Shown here: one piece after another, positions 11,046 to 22,275 of the stretch
How the letters are laid out: every line of letters starts with the position of its first letter
How positions within the stretch are numbered: position 1 is the stretch's first letter
Assembly (NCBI GenBank): GCA_018822805.1
Contig: JAHJJU010000015.1
Coordinates: 1 to 64,000, forward strand
DNA: 64,000 bases
Direction of reading: 5' to 3'
DNA from: a bacterium
GTDB lineage: Bacteria; Campylobacterota; Campylobacteria; Campylobacterales; Sulfurovaceae
The notes under the pieces: generated by a model
Databases searched by the model: none
The model's input: the letters and a program-made list of their open reading frames with translations, nothing else
Told to the model about the DNA's origin: nothing
Made by a program: the position numbers and the translations under genes

Positions 11046-11123
11046 AGAATATAACCCTTTTTAAATAAAATTATTCGCTTTACTTCCTTGTTATTTTACC
11101 TCTTTTTGGGTAAACTTTGCCCT

Positions 11124-11549
11124 ATGTTAAACATTGAAAATCTCACCAACCTAACTGTCAATGCAGTACCATTAGAAGATATTGCCAAAGAACTCACATC
11201 AAGAGAGATCGACTTAACCATATGCAACAATGAGACCATTCAAGAATACAATAAGGAGTATCGAGGGAAAGATACACCTACAGATGTATTGAGTTTTCCA
11301 ATTGAGAGTGATATGGAAATAATGCCTTTAGGTTCTATTGTCATCTCTGCTGATTATGTTCTTCAAAAAGCCACTGAGCTTGGTCATAGGCAAGAGGATG
11401 AACTGATGCTTCTTTTTATACATGGATTACTGCACCTTTTGGGGTACGATCATGAAGTAGATAATGGAGAAATGAGAAAAAAAGAAGAGTCAATAATTCA
11501 TACATTGAATCTTCCAAAAAGTTTAATTGTAAGAACTGAGGAGTCTTAA
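11124..11549 (+). CDS. ybeY: rRNA maturation RNase YbeY
   Basis: DTPTDVLSFP and FIHGLLHLLGYDHE metal site. Start MLNIENL at 11124 preferred over 11088. Confidence 0.92.
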   Translation: MLNIENLTNLTVNAVPLEDIAKELTSREIDLTICNNETIQEYNKEYRGKDTPTDVLSFPIESDMEIMPLGSIVISADYVLQKATELGHRQEDELMLLFIHGLLHLLGYDHEVDNGEMRKKEESIIHTLNLPKSLIVRTEES

Positions 11550-12493
11550 TGGATTTTGTTATATTTATTTTAGCCATGGGTGGATTAATTTTTGGAGCCG
11601 ACTTTATTGTCAATCAAAGTGAACGTATCGCCCTACGTTTTAATATTTCTGAATTTGTAATTGGTTCAACCCTTATTGCATTTGGAACAAGTTTACCTGA
11701 AATGGCTGCAAGTGTAGCTGCAAGTTTCAATGGTAAATCAGAAATTGCTATTGCCAATGCTGTGGGAAGTAACATTATAAATATAACCCTTGTTTTAGCA
11801 CTTATTTTCATTATTGCTAAATCTTTTCGCTCAGATAGAGACTTTTTTGCAAAAGACAGTATTTGGGCACTAATGCCAATTTTGGTCTTTTTATTAATGA
11901 GCATAGATGGGAAAATAGGAACCTTTGATGCTGTGTTACTTTTAGTACTCATGCTGGCTTACTTAATGTTTTTACTTGAAGATTCTAAAGGTTTAGCACT
12001 TGAAGAGATTGATGATAAACTCAAAGAGAACTTTTCATGGATTAGTAGTATTGGGTTCCTTATATTGGGGTTCCTCATGGTTGTTGTTGGAGCACATTTT
12101 GCTGTGGACAGTGCTTCAAGTATTGCAAAAGATTTTGGTGTCAGTGAATGGGTTATAGGTGTTATTTTGATCAGTTTTGGTACCTCTTTACCTGAACTTG
12201 TTATCTCTGTTTCTGCTGCGTTAAAAGGTAAGGTTGAAATGGCCATCGGTAACATTATTGGTTCAAACTTAGCCAATACTACCATGGTTATTGGAACTGC
12301 TGCCTTAGTCAAAAATTTAGATATCTCTTTGGGAACCTATTACTTCGATTTATCATTAATGACAGCTGCAACAATTATGCTTATTTACATTACAGCAAAC
12401 AAACTCTACAGTAGACCGGCCGGAATTAGTTTGTTAATTCTATTGGCACTCTTTTTACAAAACACGCTATCTACTATGCAAACTTCTGCATAG
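11549..12493 (+). CDS. CaCA family Na+/Ca2+ antiporter
   Basis: Two inverted alpha repeats: GSTLIAFGTSLPEMAASV and GVILISFGTSLPELVISV. Confidence 0.93.
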   Translation: MDFVIFILAMGGLIFGADFIVNQSERIALRFNISEFVIGSTLIAFGTSLPEMAASVAASFNGKSEIAIANAVGSNIINITLVLALIFIIAKSFRSDRDFFAKDSIWALMPILVFLLMSIDGKIGTFDAVLLLVLMLAYLMFLLEDSKGLALEEIDDKLKENFSWISSIGFLILGFLMVVVGAHFAVDSASSIAKDFGVSEWVIGVILISFGTSLPELVISVSAALKGKVEMAIGNIIGSNLANTTMVIGTAALVKNLDISLGTYYFDLSLMTAATIMLIYITANKLYSRPAGISLLILLALFLQNTLSTMQTSA

Positions 12494-12525
12494 TAGAACC
12501 CTTCTAAAAGAGTAAAGGTTTAAGA

Positions 12526-14118
12526 TTAAAGCTGTGGTCCGGCTTTAGAATAATCGAACTCTGAACCGTTATCGTTATAACGATTAAAGTTTGCTATAAA
12601 CATACCAGCAAGTTTTGCCAATGATCGGTCATACTCTTCTCTATTCTTCCAAGTATTTCTAGGATTCAATACAGCATTGTCCTTTACACCTTCAAGTGTT
12701 TTAGGAATTTGAAGATCAAACATTGGTAGTACTTCAAACTCTGCATTATTAATAGAACCATTTAGAATACCATTAATACATGCTCTTGTATCTTTAATGC
12801 TCATACGTGTACCAACACCATAAGCACCACCACTCCAACCGGTGTTCACTAAATAAACATTTACACCATGCTCATCAATCTTGTCTCCAAGAAGTTTTGC
12901 ATACTCTGTTGGATGTAGTGGTAAAAATGCTTCACCAAAACACGCTGAGAATGTTGCAACCGGTTCAGTAATACCACGCTCCGTACCGGCCACTTTTGCC
13001 GTATAACCACTTAAGAAGTAGTACATCGCTTGTTCTTTTGTTAACTTAGATACCGGAGGCAAAACACCAAATGCATCTGCTGTCAAGAAAATAATATTAC
13101 TTGGATGTCCAGCTTGCATATCTTCTTTATGATTTTCTATATGCTCTATTGGATAAGAGACCCTAGTATTCTCTGTTTTTGATTTATCATCATAATCTAC
13201 ATTACCGACTTCATCACTAACAACATTTTCTAAAAGAGCACCTTTTCTAATTGCTGCAAAAATTTCAGGCTCTGATTTTTCATCAAGATTAATTACTTTT
13301 GCATAACATCCCCCCTCAAAGTTAAAGACACCGTTATCATCCCAACCATGTTCATCATCACCAATTAATGCTCTATCCGGATCAGTTGAGAGTGTTGTTT
13401 TTCCTGTTCCTGAAAGACCAAAGAAAAGACAGACATCATCATCTTTACCAACATTCGCTGAACAGTGCATTGCAAGTTTACCTTCCAATGGTAACCAGTA
13501 GTTCATCATAGAGAAGATACCTTTTTTCATCTCTCCACCATACCATGTACCACCAATAATAGAGACATTATCTTCTATATTAAAACAAACATAAACATCA
13601 GAATTTAGCCCTTGCTCTTTGTAATCTTGGTTTGATATTTTACAAGCATTGTAAACCACAAAGTCCGGTTCGAACGTCTCTAACTCTTCTTCAGTTGGAC
13701 GAATAAACATATTTTTTACAAAGTGAGCTTGCCATGCTACTTCTGAAATAAAACGAATCGATCTTCTACTTGCAGCACTGGCTCCTGCGTAAACATCCAT
13801 AATATAAATACTCTTACCGGAAAGTTGTTCTTTGGTTAAATCAAAAAGTTTATCAAACGTCTCTTTATCAATTTTTTTATTAATGTCACCCCATGAAATA
13901 TGTTCATTTGACGGTGCTTGATCTACAAAATATTTATCTTTTGGACTTCGTCCCGTAAAGATACCTGTATCACACATTGCTGTACCTGTTGATGAAATTT
14001 TACATTCATTCCTATTGACTTCGTGTGCTTGAAGTTCATCGTAACTTAAATTGTAGTAAACATTAGCAATGTTTTCAAGTCCTAATTTATCAAGACCGTT
14101 TGGTGTACGGGTGCTCAT
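12526..14118 (-). CDS. pckA: ATP-dependent phosphoenolpyruvate carboxykinase
   Basis: [14 protein letters not shown] kinase 1a motif; [24 protein letters not shown]. Confidence 0.96.
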   Translation of the reverse strand: MSTRTPNGLDKLGLENIANVYYNLSYDELQAHEVNRNECKISSTGTAMCDTGIFTGRSPKDKYFVDQAPSNEHISWGDINKKIDKETFDKLFDLTKEQLSGKSIYIMDVYAGASAASRRSIRFISEVAWQAHFVKNMFIRPTEEELETFEPDFVVYNACKISNQDYKEQGLNSDVYVCFNIEDNVSIIGGTWYGGEMKKGIFSMMNYWLPLEGKLAMHCSANVGKDDDVCLFFGLSGTGKTTLSTDPDRALIGDDEHGWDDNGVFNFEGGCYAKVINLDEKSEPEIFAAIRKGALLENVVSDEVGNVDYDDKSKTENTRVSYPIEHIENHKEDMQAGHPSNIIFLTADAFGVLPPVSKLTKEQAMYYFLSGYTAKVAGTERGITEPVATFSACFGEAFLPLHPTEYAKLLGDKIDEHGVNVYLVNTGWSGGAYGVGTRMSIKDTRACINGILNGSINNAEFEVLPMFDLQIPKTLEGVKDNAVLNPRNTWKNREEYDRSLAKLAGMFIANFNRYNDNGSEFDYSKAGPQL

Positions 14119-14324
14119 TTTATGTACCTTTAGTTTTTATAATGTAATATTTTGCTAATTTTAAGAGATTAAAACAACATAACCAATATAGCAAATAAAA
14201 AGAGAAGACCTTCGTCTCATTTAATTTACCATATGTAGTAATAATCTATTTTACTATCCAATAAGTATAATTTATTAAAATTATACTATTGAATAGATAT
14301 TAAGAAACTTACTTAATAATACAC

Positions 14325-15659
14325 TTATTTAAATATTGAGAGTAAGACACCTGCTGCAACAGCTGAACCTATAACACCTGCCACATTTGGGCCCATGGCA
14401 TGCATCAGTAAAACGTTACCCGGTTTCTCTTCTGAACCAACTTTAGAGACAACCCTTGCTGACATTGGTACGGCAGAAACTCCTGCTGCACCAATCAATG
14501 GATTAATCGGTTCTTTTGAAAACCTATTCATAATTTTAGCCATAATAACACCGGCTGCTGTACCAGCAGAGAATGCAATAAGACCAATAATCATAATTCC
14601 CATGGTTTCAAGAACCAAGAACTTATCAGCTGCCAGTTTAGAACCGACACCAAGTCCTAAGAAAATGGTTACAATATTAATCAATGCATTCTGCATGGTA
14701 TCGCTTAATCTGTCAACCACACCTGACTCTTTTGCAAAGTTACCAAATGCAAAGGCACCAATTAACGGTGTAGATTCTGGTAAAACTAAAATAGAAAGTA
14801 CCAAAACAACAATAGGGAAAATCAGCTTCTCTAATCGGTGTACTTGACGTGTTGTTTTCATTACAATTACACGTTCAGCTTTACTTGTTAACGCTCTCAT
14901 TATCGGAGGTTGAATAACAGGTACCAACGCCATATATGAGTAAGCAGCAACAGCAATGGCACCCAACATATCGGGAGCCAATCTATTCGCAATAAAAATT
15001 GATGTTGGACCATCGGCACCACCAATAATAGAAATTGCAGAAGCAGACTGAAGATCAAATCCGATCATTACAGCCCCAACCAATGAACCAAAGATACCAA
15101 ACTGAGCAGCTCCACCAAGCAATGCTGTTTTAGGGTTAGCCAAAAGTGGACCAAAGTCCGTCATGGCACCAACACCCATAAAGATGAGTAGTGGGAAGAA
15201 CTCATTGGCAATACCCATGTTATAGATAATACCCAACATTCCATGTTCTCCACCCATACCTGCAAGAGGAATATTGGCAAGAAGACCACCAAAAGCAATC
15301 GGAATCAAAAGTAATGGTTCAAAGTTCTTAGCAATCGCTAAATAAAAAAGCAAAAAGACAATCAAAATCATCATAATACGACCTAAAGATGACTCAAACC
15401 ACGTCATCTCTCTCTCATATGCATGACCTTTTGGTTCAGACGTGGTTTCACCGTCATTTACATCAAAAATGGCATTAATACCTGTCGTTTGCCAAAAACT
15501 TGTTGCCAATTCGGCAATTGTTTTAGGCTCATATGCTTTTTTTTCTGTACTCACTTCTGCCACAACAGGTGCTGTAGCATCTTGTCCCGTTGCTTGTGAC
15601 ATTGAAGTCAAAGCAATCATGGCAAAGAGCAATGAAATAAAAATCTGTTTTAATTTCAT
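14325..15659 (-). CDS. oadB: Na+-translocating decarboxylase beta subunit
   Basis: [58 protein letters not shown]. Confidence 0.94.
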   Translation of the reverse strand: MKLKQIFISLLFAMIALTSMSQATGQDATAPVVAEVSTEKKAYEPKTIAELATSFWQTTGINAIFDVNDGETTSEPKGHAYEREMTWFESSLGRIMMILIVFLLFYLAIAKNFEPLLLIPIAFGGLLANIPLAGMGGEHGMLGIIYNMGIANEFFPLLIFMGVGAMTDFGPLLANPKTALLGGAAQFGIFGSLVGAVMIGFDLQSASAISIIGGADGPTSIFIANRLAPDMLGAIAVAAYSYMALVPVIQPPIMRALTSKAERVIVMKTTRQVHRLEKLIFPIVVLVLSILVLPESTPLIGAFAFGNFAKESGVVDRLSDTMQNALINIVTIFLGLGVGSKLAADKFLVLETMGIMIIGLIAFSAGTAAGVIMAKIMNRFSKEPINPLIGAAGVSAVPMSARVVSKVGSEEKPGNVLLMHAMGPNVAGVIGSAVAAGVLLSIFK

Positions 15660-15662
15660 GGA

Positions 15663-17465
15663 TTACTCCATTGTAGCAAGAAGCTGACCATCAATAACAG
15701 CATCATTGACTTTAACATCAATGGATTTAATCACACCTGTTTTATCGGCTACAATATCGATTTCCATTTTCATTGCTTCAAGAATCATAATTTGCTCACC
15801 TTCATTGACACTGTCACCCGGAGCTTTTAAAATTTTCCACACGTTACCCGGTGTTTGAGAGTGAATCTCAACAGAACCTTTTCCTCCTGCTGTTACCGGT
15901 GCTGCTGCAGGCGTTGCTGCAGGCGTTGCAGCAGGTGCTGCTGTAGGTGTTACTTGAATCTCGGCATCACCTTCTGCTACTTGTACACTGTATTGTTTAC
16001 CGTCTACTACTACTGTATAATTTCCACTCATTTCTTCTCCTCCACTTTGTTGATTGTTTTTACCTTTTCTGATCATTAAAGGACCTTCACCCTTTAAGAA
16101 CGCAATACCTTTTTGATCACATGATGCTGCAATAAAGATATTCTCTTCTGTTGTTGGCAACTTTTCATCTTCTAGTACTTTTTTCCAATACGCCATTGAT
16201 TTAGTTACTTCTCTGTCTGCATAATCTAAAGGATTTTCAGTTGTTGGTTCTAAATTTAACTTTTCTGCTGCCAATTTAATGATTTCAGGATCAGCTTCAA
16301 CCGGTGTTTTACCGAAATAACCCAATACCATACGTCCATAACCGGGAGCAATCTGCTTCCATGGACCAAACATCACGTTTGCATACGCTTGTTGCCAGTA
16401 GAATTGACTCACTGGTGTTACAGATGTTCCGTAACCACCACGTTCAACCACCTCTTTCATCGCTGCAATAACTTCATCAAACTTATCTAAGTTTCCTGAA
16501 TCTCTCATCATCTGTGTGTTTGCTGTTAACGCACCACCAGGCATTGGTGAAAATGGAATCAAAGGTGATACTTGAGTTGCTTCTGGTGGAATCATATACT
16601 CAGTCAAACACTCATGTAAACGCTCTTCATATTTAAGTACTTTATTTAACTGTAAATCACCAAGATTATAGTCCATACCTTTTGTAGCATGTAACATGGT
16701 TAAAATATCCGGCTGTGATGTACCACCACTTACCGGAGATGCTGCCATGTCAATACCATTGGCACCGGCTTCAAGTGCTGCTAAATATGAAGCAACCGAA
16801 ACACCTGCTGTCTCATGAGTATGTAACCTTAAGTGAACCTCTTCACCAAGCAATTTTCTAGCCATTGCAATGGTCTCATAAACTTTACGTGGGTTCGCTG
16901 TACCTGATGCATCTTTAAAACATACACTGTCAAAAGTGATTCCGGAATCAAGAATATTTCTTAATGTTTTCTCATAAAAAGGTACATCATGTGCCCCTTT
17001 ACATCCCGGTGGTAAATCCATCATGGTGACAACCACTTCATGGTTCAATCCATGACGCTTAATACACTCGGCAGAGTATGCCAAGTTGTTAACATCATTC
17101 AGTGCATCAAAGTTTCTAATGGTTGTTGTACCATGCTTTTTGAATAATTTAGCATGTAAATCAATCAATTCTCTACTACCTGTGTCAAGCATTACCGTGT
17201 TAATACCACGAGAAAGCGTTTGTAAATTTGCCTCTGGTCCAACAATCTCTCTAAATTTATCCATCATATCAAATGCATTTTCCTGCAGGTAGAAAAACAG
17301 ACTTTGAAATCTAGCCCCTCCACCAAATTCAAAGTGATTAATACCTGCTTGTTTGGCAGCTTCCACTGCCGGGAAAAAGTCATCCATGAGAACACGACCA
17401 CCAAAGACAGATTGGAATCCATCTCTAAAGGTCGTGTCCATCACATCAATATATTTTTTTGCCAT
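15663..17465 (-). CDS. oadA: Oxaloacetate decarboxylase alpha subunit with C-terminal biotinyl domain
   Basis: DTTFRDGFQSVFGGR, LHTHETAGVSVASYLAALEAG; Ala/Pro-rich linker; ILEAMKMEI biotinylation site. Confidence 0.93.
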   Translation of the reverse strand: MAKKYIDVMDTTFRDGFQSVFGGRVLMDDFFPAVEAAKQAGINHFEFGGGARFQSLFFYLQENAFDMMDKFREIVGPEANLQTLSRGINTVMLDTGSRELIDLHAKLFKKHGTTTIRNFDALNDVNNLAYSAECIKRHGLNHEVVVTMMDLPPGCKGAHDVPFYEKTLRNILDSGITFDSVCFKDASGTANPRKVYETIAMARKLLGEEVHLRLHTHETAGVSVASYLAALEAGANGIDMAASPVSGGTSQPDILTMLHATKGMDYNLGDLQLNKVLKYEERLHECLTEYMIPPEATQVSPLIPFSPMPGGALTANTQMMRDSGNLDKFDEVIAAMKEVVERGGYGTSVTPVSQFYWQQAYANVMFGPWKQIAPGYGRMVLGYFGKTPVEADPEIIKLAAEKLNLEPTTENPLDYADREVTKSMAYWKKVLEDEKLPTTEENIFIAASCDQKGIAFLKGEGPLMIRKGKNNQQSGGEEMSGNYTVVVDGKQYSVQVAEGDAEIQVTPTAAPAATPAATPAAAPVTAGGKGSVEIHSQTPGNVWKILKAPGDSVNEGEQIMILEAMKMEIDIVADKTGVIKSIDVKVNDAVIDGQLLATME

Positions 17466-17480
17466 TTTATACCTTCATTG

Positions 17481-17726
17481 TTATGATTTGTTTTTACGAA
17501 ATTCTGATACGGCAGCGATAATCGCAGCCACTCTACGATTTTCATCTTCTACTGTATTACCTACCGGAGTAGTAGGTATTTTTGGAGTATTTTCTGGAAA
17601 ATATTTTGCAATTAGAGCAGCTTGAACTTTAACCAATACCACCAAGATATAGAGAAAAAGAAAAACAACTCCCATTCCAAGTGCCATAAATTTCAATGCT
17701 TCGACTACATTATTCACTTCAGCCAT
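17481..17726 (-). CDS. oadG: Oxaloacetate decarboxylase gamma subunit
   Basis: Single TM, position upstream of oadA/oadB, terminal AAIIAAVSEFRKNK. Confidence 0.85.
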   Translation of the reverse strand: MAEVNNVVEALKFMALGMGVVFLFLYILVVLVKVQAALIAKYFPENTPKIPTTPVGNTVEDENRRVAAIIAAVSEFRKNKS

Positions 17727-17794
17727 AAAAAAACCTTCTGTACATAAATTTTGATAGCAATATTCTAAGCTATTTTTACTTGAAAATGCATAAT

Positions 17795-19186
17795 TTATCT
17801 TCTCTTTCGTTTACGATTATTTTGCCGTGCTACTTTTTGTTCACCTTCAAACTCATCTAGCATACCAATAACCGTATTTTCGTCAAATCCGATCTGCCCG
17901 GAAGCTGATGTTTTTTGTTGTAAGAGGATCGAAACAACCCGTTCTACAAACTCATGATAATCCATATCTTCCATACTGTCAATAAAATCAATTGCTTTAT
18001 CATTTACCTCAACTTCTCGAACCATTGTCTCTAAAGAATCAAAATTCATTACTTCTTCCAGATCCATCTCATCTTCAATGTGAATCGTTGCCAATTTCAT
18101 CTCGGCACCCACTTCTTTTTGAATACGTTGAAGTTCTCTAAACTCTTCAGTGGAAACTAAAGTAATTGCTTTACCACTTTTTCCTGCACGCCCTGTTCGT
18201 CCTATTCTGTGTACATACGATTGAGGATCAAAAGGGATATGATAATTAAATACATGGGATACATCTTTAACATCTAAGCCTCTTGCAGCCACATCTGTAG
18301 CAACCATAATCTGAGTCTCACCACGGCGATACGCTTTAACAATGGTCTCTCTTTCTAGTTGTTCTAAGTCACCATGCAAACCTGATGCATTAAATCCCAT
18401 GGCTTGTAGATGCTCTGTTAATCGATCGACTTCACGTTTCATTCGACAAAAGACAATACATTTTTTGATCTTTTCAGTCTCCAATAACGTTACTATGGCT
18501 TTATCACGTTGTGCTTCATTAATCACATAATAGTATTGTTCTATCACATTATTCGTTGTACTCTCATCTTGACCTACAACCGAGATAAATTGAGGCTGAG
18601 TCAAAATGTTGTTTGCCAACTCTTTAATAGGATCAGGCATGGTTGCTGAAAAAAGCAACGTTTGTCTATTTTGAGGAATGTACTCAAATATCTCTTTTAT
18701 CTCTTCTAAAAATCCCATATCAAGCATCTCATCTGCTTCATCAAGAACCACGATTTCAGGATTAAAAGCGTCTATTTTCCCTTTTTTATAAAGGTCTTTC
18801 AGTCGTCCGGGCGTTGCAACCACGACCTGTACGCCTTTATTAATTAATGCAATTTGTCGTCCATAACCCACACCACCATAAACGGTAATGGTTCGTATGC
18901 CACAAAAACGTCCCAAGTGATAAAGCTCATCACTTACTTGCGTTGCCAACTCTCGTGTTGGTGTAATTACTAATGCACGTTCAATCTCTTTATTAGCAAT
19001 TTTATTTATCAAAGGCAAACCAAACGCTGCTGTTTTACCTGTTCCTGTATGGGCTTGCCCCACCAAATCTTCACCCTTTGCTATAATAGGGATTGCCATC
19101 TCTTGAATGGGACTGGCTTCTCTAAAACCGGCTATTTTAATACCCTTCAAAAGCTCCTTATGAAAACTAAATTCATTAAATGTCAA
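17795..19186 (-). CDS. DEAD-box ATP-dependent RNA helicase
   Basis: AHTGTGKTAAFGLP, PTRELATQV, VLDEADEMLDMGF, SATMP, HRIGRTGRAG. Confidence 0.95.
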   Translation of the reverse strand: MTFNEFSFHKELLKGIKIAGFREASPIQEMAIPIIAKGEDLVGQAHTGTGKTAAFGLPLINKIANKEIERALVITPTRELATQVSDELYHLGRFCGIRTITVYGGVGYGRQIALINKGVQVVVATPGRLKDLYKKGKIDAFNPEIVVLDEADEMLDMGFLEEIKEIFEYIPQNRQTLLFSATMPDPIKELANNILTQPQFISVVGQDESTTNNVIEQYYYVINEAQRDKAIVTLLETEKIKKCIVFCRMKREVDRLTEHLQAMGFNASGLHGDLEQLERETIVKAYRRGETQIMVATDVAARGLDVKDVSHVFNYHIPFDPQSYVHRIGRTGRAGKSGKAITLVSTEEFRELQRIQKEVGAEMKLATIHIEDEMDLEEVMNFDSLETMVREVEVNDKAIDFIDSMEDMDYHEFVERVVSILLQQKTSASGQIGFDENTVIGMLDEFEGEQKVARQNNRKRKRR

Positions 19187-19322
19187 ATCATTACCTTATC
19201 TCTCAGTAAAATGCTCTTTGAATCAAATTCAAAAAACTACGCCAACGATAAGTTTTACTTCAAAAATTGCTTTTTTGTCGACTCACACAAGCAATTGTTT
19301 GTTACATAAATCTTAGCGTCTA

Positions 19323-20087
19323 CTACATAATCATCAACAGAAGAACACCAAATGCTATTCTGTAAATACCAAATGCAACAAAAGTAAATCGTTGCAAAAA
19401 AACAATAAAAAGTTTTATGGTTAAATATGCTACCACAAAAGCCACCACAAAACCGACCACAAATGCAGTCAAATTAGCACCATCAAACTCATGGTAGTGC
19501 TTTAACAAATCATATCCACTTACAGCCATCATTACAGGAATTGCCAATAAAAATGAAAACTCTGTTGAAGCTTTACGGTTCACACCGGAAAGCATCCCTG
19601 CGATAATGGTAGAACCTGCTCTACTCGTTCCGGGTACCAACGAAAAAACTTGTCCAAAACCTATTGCTATGGCTTGAGTCCAAGTAACCTCTTCTATATC
19701 TTTTGATGCAGAGGCTTCATCTTTATGAAAATACTCAACAATAATAAAAATAATTCCACCAACGATAAACATCCATGCAACAGTTGAGGTTACAAAATGC
19801 TCTTTTACCCAATCTTTTAATAAAAAACCTATAACAGCCAACGGTAAAAATGCCACCATGATTTTCTGCCAAAGCACAATCTCTTTAAGATTGATTTTCT
19901 CTCGATAAAGCAACATTACAGCCAGTATCGCTGCAAACTGTATAATCACCATGTATGCTTTACTGACTGCATTCTCTTCAATGCCTAAAAACTCTCCTGC
20001 AACAATCATATGACCTGTTGAAGAGATAGGTAAAAACTCGGTAAACCCTTCTATAATTCCTATTATAATGGCTTGTAAAATGTCCAT
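19323..20087 (-). CDS. uppP: Undecaprenyl-diphosphate phosphatase
   Basis: IEGFTEFLPISSTGHMI and LVPGTSRAGSTI motifs. Confidence 0.95.
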   Translation of the reverse strand: MDILQAIIIGIIEGFTEFLPISSTGHMIVAGEFLGIEENAVSKAYMVIIQFAAILAVMLLYREKINLKEIVLWQKIMVAFLPLAVIGFLLKDWVKEHFVTSTVAWMFIVGGIIFIIVEYFHKDEASASKDIEEVTWTQAIAIGFGQVFSLVPGTSRAGSTIIAGMLSGVNRKASTEFSFLLAIPVMMAVSGYDLLKHYHEFDGANLTAFVVGFVVAFVVAYLTIKLFIVFLQRFTFVAFGIYRIAFGVLLLMIM

Positions 20088-20203
20088 GTATCTATAATCC
20101 TATATTAATATATTTAAAACCAGTTGTTATTTTTCAAAATTTTATTCAAATATTTGAAGTTTTCACAATTAAGTGTCATATCTTTACGACTTCAGTTCAT
20201 CTT

Positions 20204-20827
20204 CTAATCAATTATTTTTAAAATCTCTTGTAAATCTTTGGTATCAACACAATGTGTTGCTGCTTCACGTAAAATAGGCTTCGCACAAAATGCTACTTTT
20301 GTTTTAGCATGTGCAAACATACTCAAATCATTTGCTCCATCACCTACAACCAAGGTCTCTTCTTCCGTAATGCCCAATAGATTTTGTAATCGAACAATCA
20401 TGTCGCCTTTTGAAGAAGAGAACATCATATCACCCCCCACTCTACCGGTTAAAATACCATTTTCATCATGTAAAATATTTGAAAAATCAGCATCAATTCC
20501 TAGTGCTTTACAAACAGGAGTTGTGGCAGATCTAAATCCTCCGGAGAAACAAACAACCGTATAACCACGCTCTTTTAATCCATGAACTACCTCTTTGGCT
20601 CCAGGCATCATCGGTAATGTCTGACAAATTTCATCTACTTTGGATTTTTCTAATCCTTTTAATAAGGCAACACGGGTAGTTAATGATTCAAAAAAATCCA
20701 ATTCTCCTGCCATGGCTCTTTCTGTAATGGCAGCAACCTTTTCTTCTAATCCCAAAGGAGCTGCAAAAAAATCGATGGTCTCCCCATCCATCAATGTTGA
20801 ATCAAAATCAAATACGGCCAATTTCAT
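20204..20827 (-). CDS. serB: Phosphoserine phosphatase
   Basis: FDFDSTLMDGETID, CFSGGF, VGDGANDLSM HAD motifs. Confidence 0.92.
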   Translation of the reverse strand: MKLAVFDFDSTLMDGETIDFFAAPLGLEEKVAAITERAMAGELDFFESLTTRVALLKGLEKSKVDEICQTLPMMPGAKEVVHGLKERGYTVVCFSGGFRSATTPVCKALGIDADFSNILHDENGILTGRVGGDMMFSSSKGDMIVRLQNLLGITEEETLVVGDGANDLSMFAHAKTKVAFCAKPILREAATHCVDTKDLQEILKIID

Positions 20828-20899
20828 TACTATCCTTATATTTTGTAAATTTTTGATAGAATTATAACCAATTAAGATAATTAGGACTTAAATTAAAAT

Positions 20900-21853
20900 A
20901 TGTTTGATAAATTTTGCAAAAAACTTCATAGCAACGAGCCATTTATTACGGTTGAAATAACTCCTCCTCATGGTGCCTCTATAGAACCTATCTTAGAAAG
21001 AATAGAAGCACTAAAACTACATGAGCAAGTGGCAGGTTTTTCAGTGACGGACAATCCCTTAGCTAAACTCAAAATGTCTGCCGTACTCTCTGCCATTAAA
21101 ACGCAACAACGTTTTGGAAAACCGGTTATTGCTACCATGAGCATGAGGGATAAAAATAAACTTTCACTGCAATCAACCCTTTTAGGTGCCAACGATTTTG
21201 ACTTAAGATGTATTTTGGCACTTACCGGTGACCCTGCAAAATTTTCTGATCAACCGGAAGTTAAAGGTGTTCTAGAGCGTGACTCTACCCTTCTTTTAAG
21301 TATTATTTATCGTTTAAACAATGGCATAGACTACTCAAATAAAGAGTTAAATCCTAAGCCAAAACCCATCTATCCTTTTGCTGTCACCAATGCCTATGCA
21401 AAAGATATAAGACACATACAAAAAAAGATGATTAAAAAATTGAATTATGGTGCACGAGCCATTATTACCCAACCTGTTTATGATGTTGATAATGCTAAAG
21501 AACTTATAGAGATGTTTGAAGAAGCAAAATCGATAAGTGTACGCGACACAGCCAAAGAAGCAGAATTGATACTGGGTCAATTCCCTGTGGTACGTGCAAG
21601 AACAGCCAATTTTATATCTGACAAAGTTCCAGGTATTACCGTTCCTAAACAGATTATAGATGAAATGAATTTAGCAGCAATGGACAGTGAAGAAAAAGAA
21701 CAAGAAGTTGGATTCAATATCTCAAAAAAACTCTTTGATGATATTTTAAAAATTCACCCTAAAATGCACCTAATGACACACAATCGTTTTGACTTATGTT
21801 CTGAGCTAATTGGAAACAATAAGTCAACAAAATTAAATTATAATACAGACTAA
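20900..21853 (+). CDS. Methylenetetrahydrofolate reductase family protein
   Basis: VEITPPHG, TMSMRDKN, ILALTGDPAKF, ARAIITQPVYD. Confidence 0.85.
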   Translation: MFDKFCKKLHSNEPFITVEITPPHGASIEPILERIEALKLHEQVAGFSVTDNPLAKLKMSAVLSAIKTQQRFGKPVIATMSMRDKNKLSLQSTLLGANDFDLRCILALTGDPAKFSDQPEVKGVLERDSTLLLSIIYRLNNGIDYSNKELNPKPKPIYPFAVTNAYAKDIRHIQKKMIKKLNYGARAIITQPVYDVDNAKELIEMFEEAKSISVRDTAKEAELILGQFPVVRARTANFISDKVPGITVPKQIIDEMNLAAMDSEEKEQEVGFNISKKLFDDILKIHPKMHLMTHNRFDLCSELIGNNKSTKLNYNTD

Positions 21854-21876
21854 AATTAAAAAAAAGGTTTACTAAA

Positions 21877-22272
21877 ATGAATGAAAATCAACCTTATGGC
21901 AACCCTTATGGGCAAGAACAATTTGGACGAGAGATCTACAGTCCGGACACTACAGTAGATCCATCTGGTTCCGGATTCCCTTTTTTAGAGATGGGAACCA
22001 GTTTTATTATCGGTTTGGCTATAGGCTATTTTTTAAAGAAAAGTTTTAAAATTCTTCTTTTACTTTTAGGTGTTGGACTGGTTGTCCTTTTTGTGATGGA
22101 ATCAAAAGGTATGTATACGGTAGATGATGCAGCCATTCAAAACGGTGTCTCTTCCGGCGTAAACTCTTTTCAATCACTCGTAGAGATGTTAAAAACCAGA
22201 CTCAGTAATATGGAAGTCACAACAGGAGCCGGTGCGATTGCCGGTTTTTTTGCCGGTTTAAAATTCGGTTAA
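21877..22272 (+). CDS. FUN14-like small membrane protein
   Basis: Gly-rich TM segments FIIGLAIGYFLKKSFK and GAGAIAGFFAGLKFG. Confidence 0.6.
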   Translation: MNENQPYGNPYGQEQFGREIYSPDTTVDPSGSGFPFLEMGTSFIIGLAIGYFLKKSFKILLLLLGVGLVVLFVMESKGMYTVDDAAIQNGVSSGVNSFQSLVEMLKTRLSNMEVTTGAGAIAGFFAGLKFG

Positions 22273-22275
22273 CAC

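Noticed and set aside
11614-12312. Minus-strand ORFs opposite the CaCA antiporter (112 and 117 aa)
   Set aside because: Shadow ORFs antisense to a clear conserved CDS; low-complexity translations with no domain.
14395-14847. 150-aa plus-strand ORF opposite oadB
   Set aside because: Antisense to a strongly conserved membrane protein; translation is not protein-like for any known family.
15855-16079. Cys/Arg-rich plus-strand ORF (CCYRCCCRRCCRRCSRCCCRCY)
   Set aside because: Artefact of reading the reverse of the Ala/Pro-rich linker of OadA.
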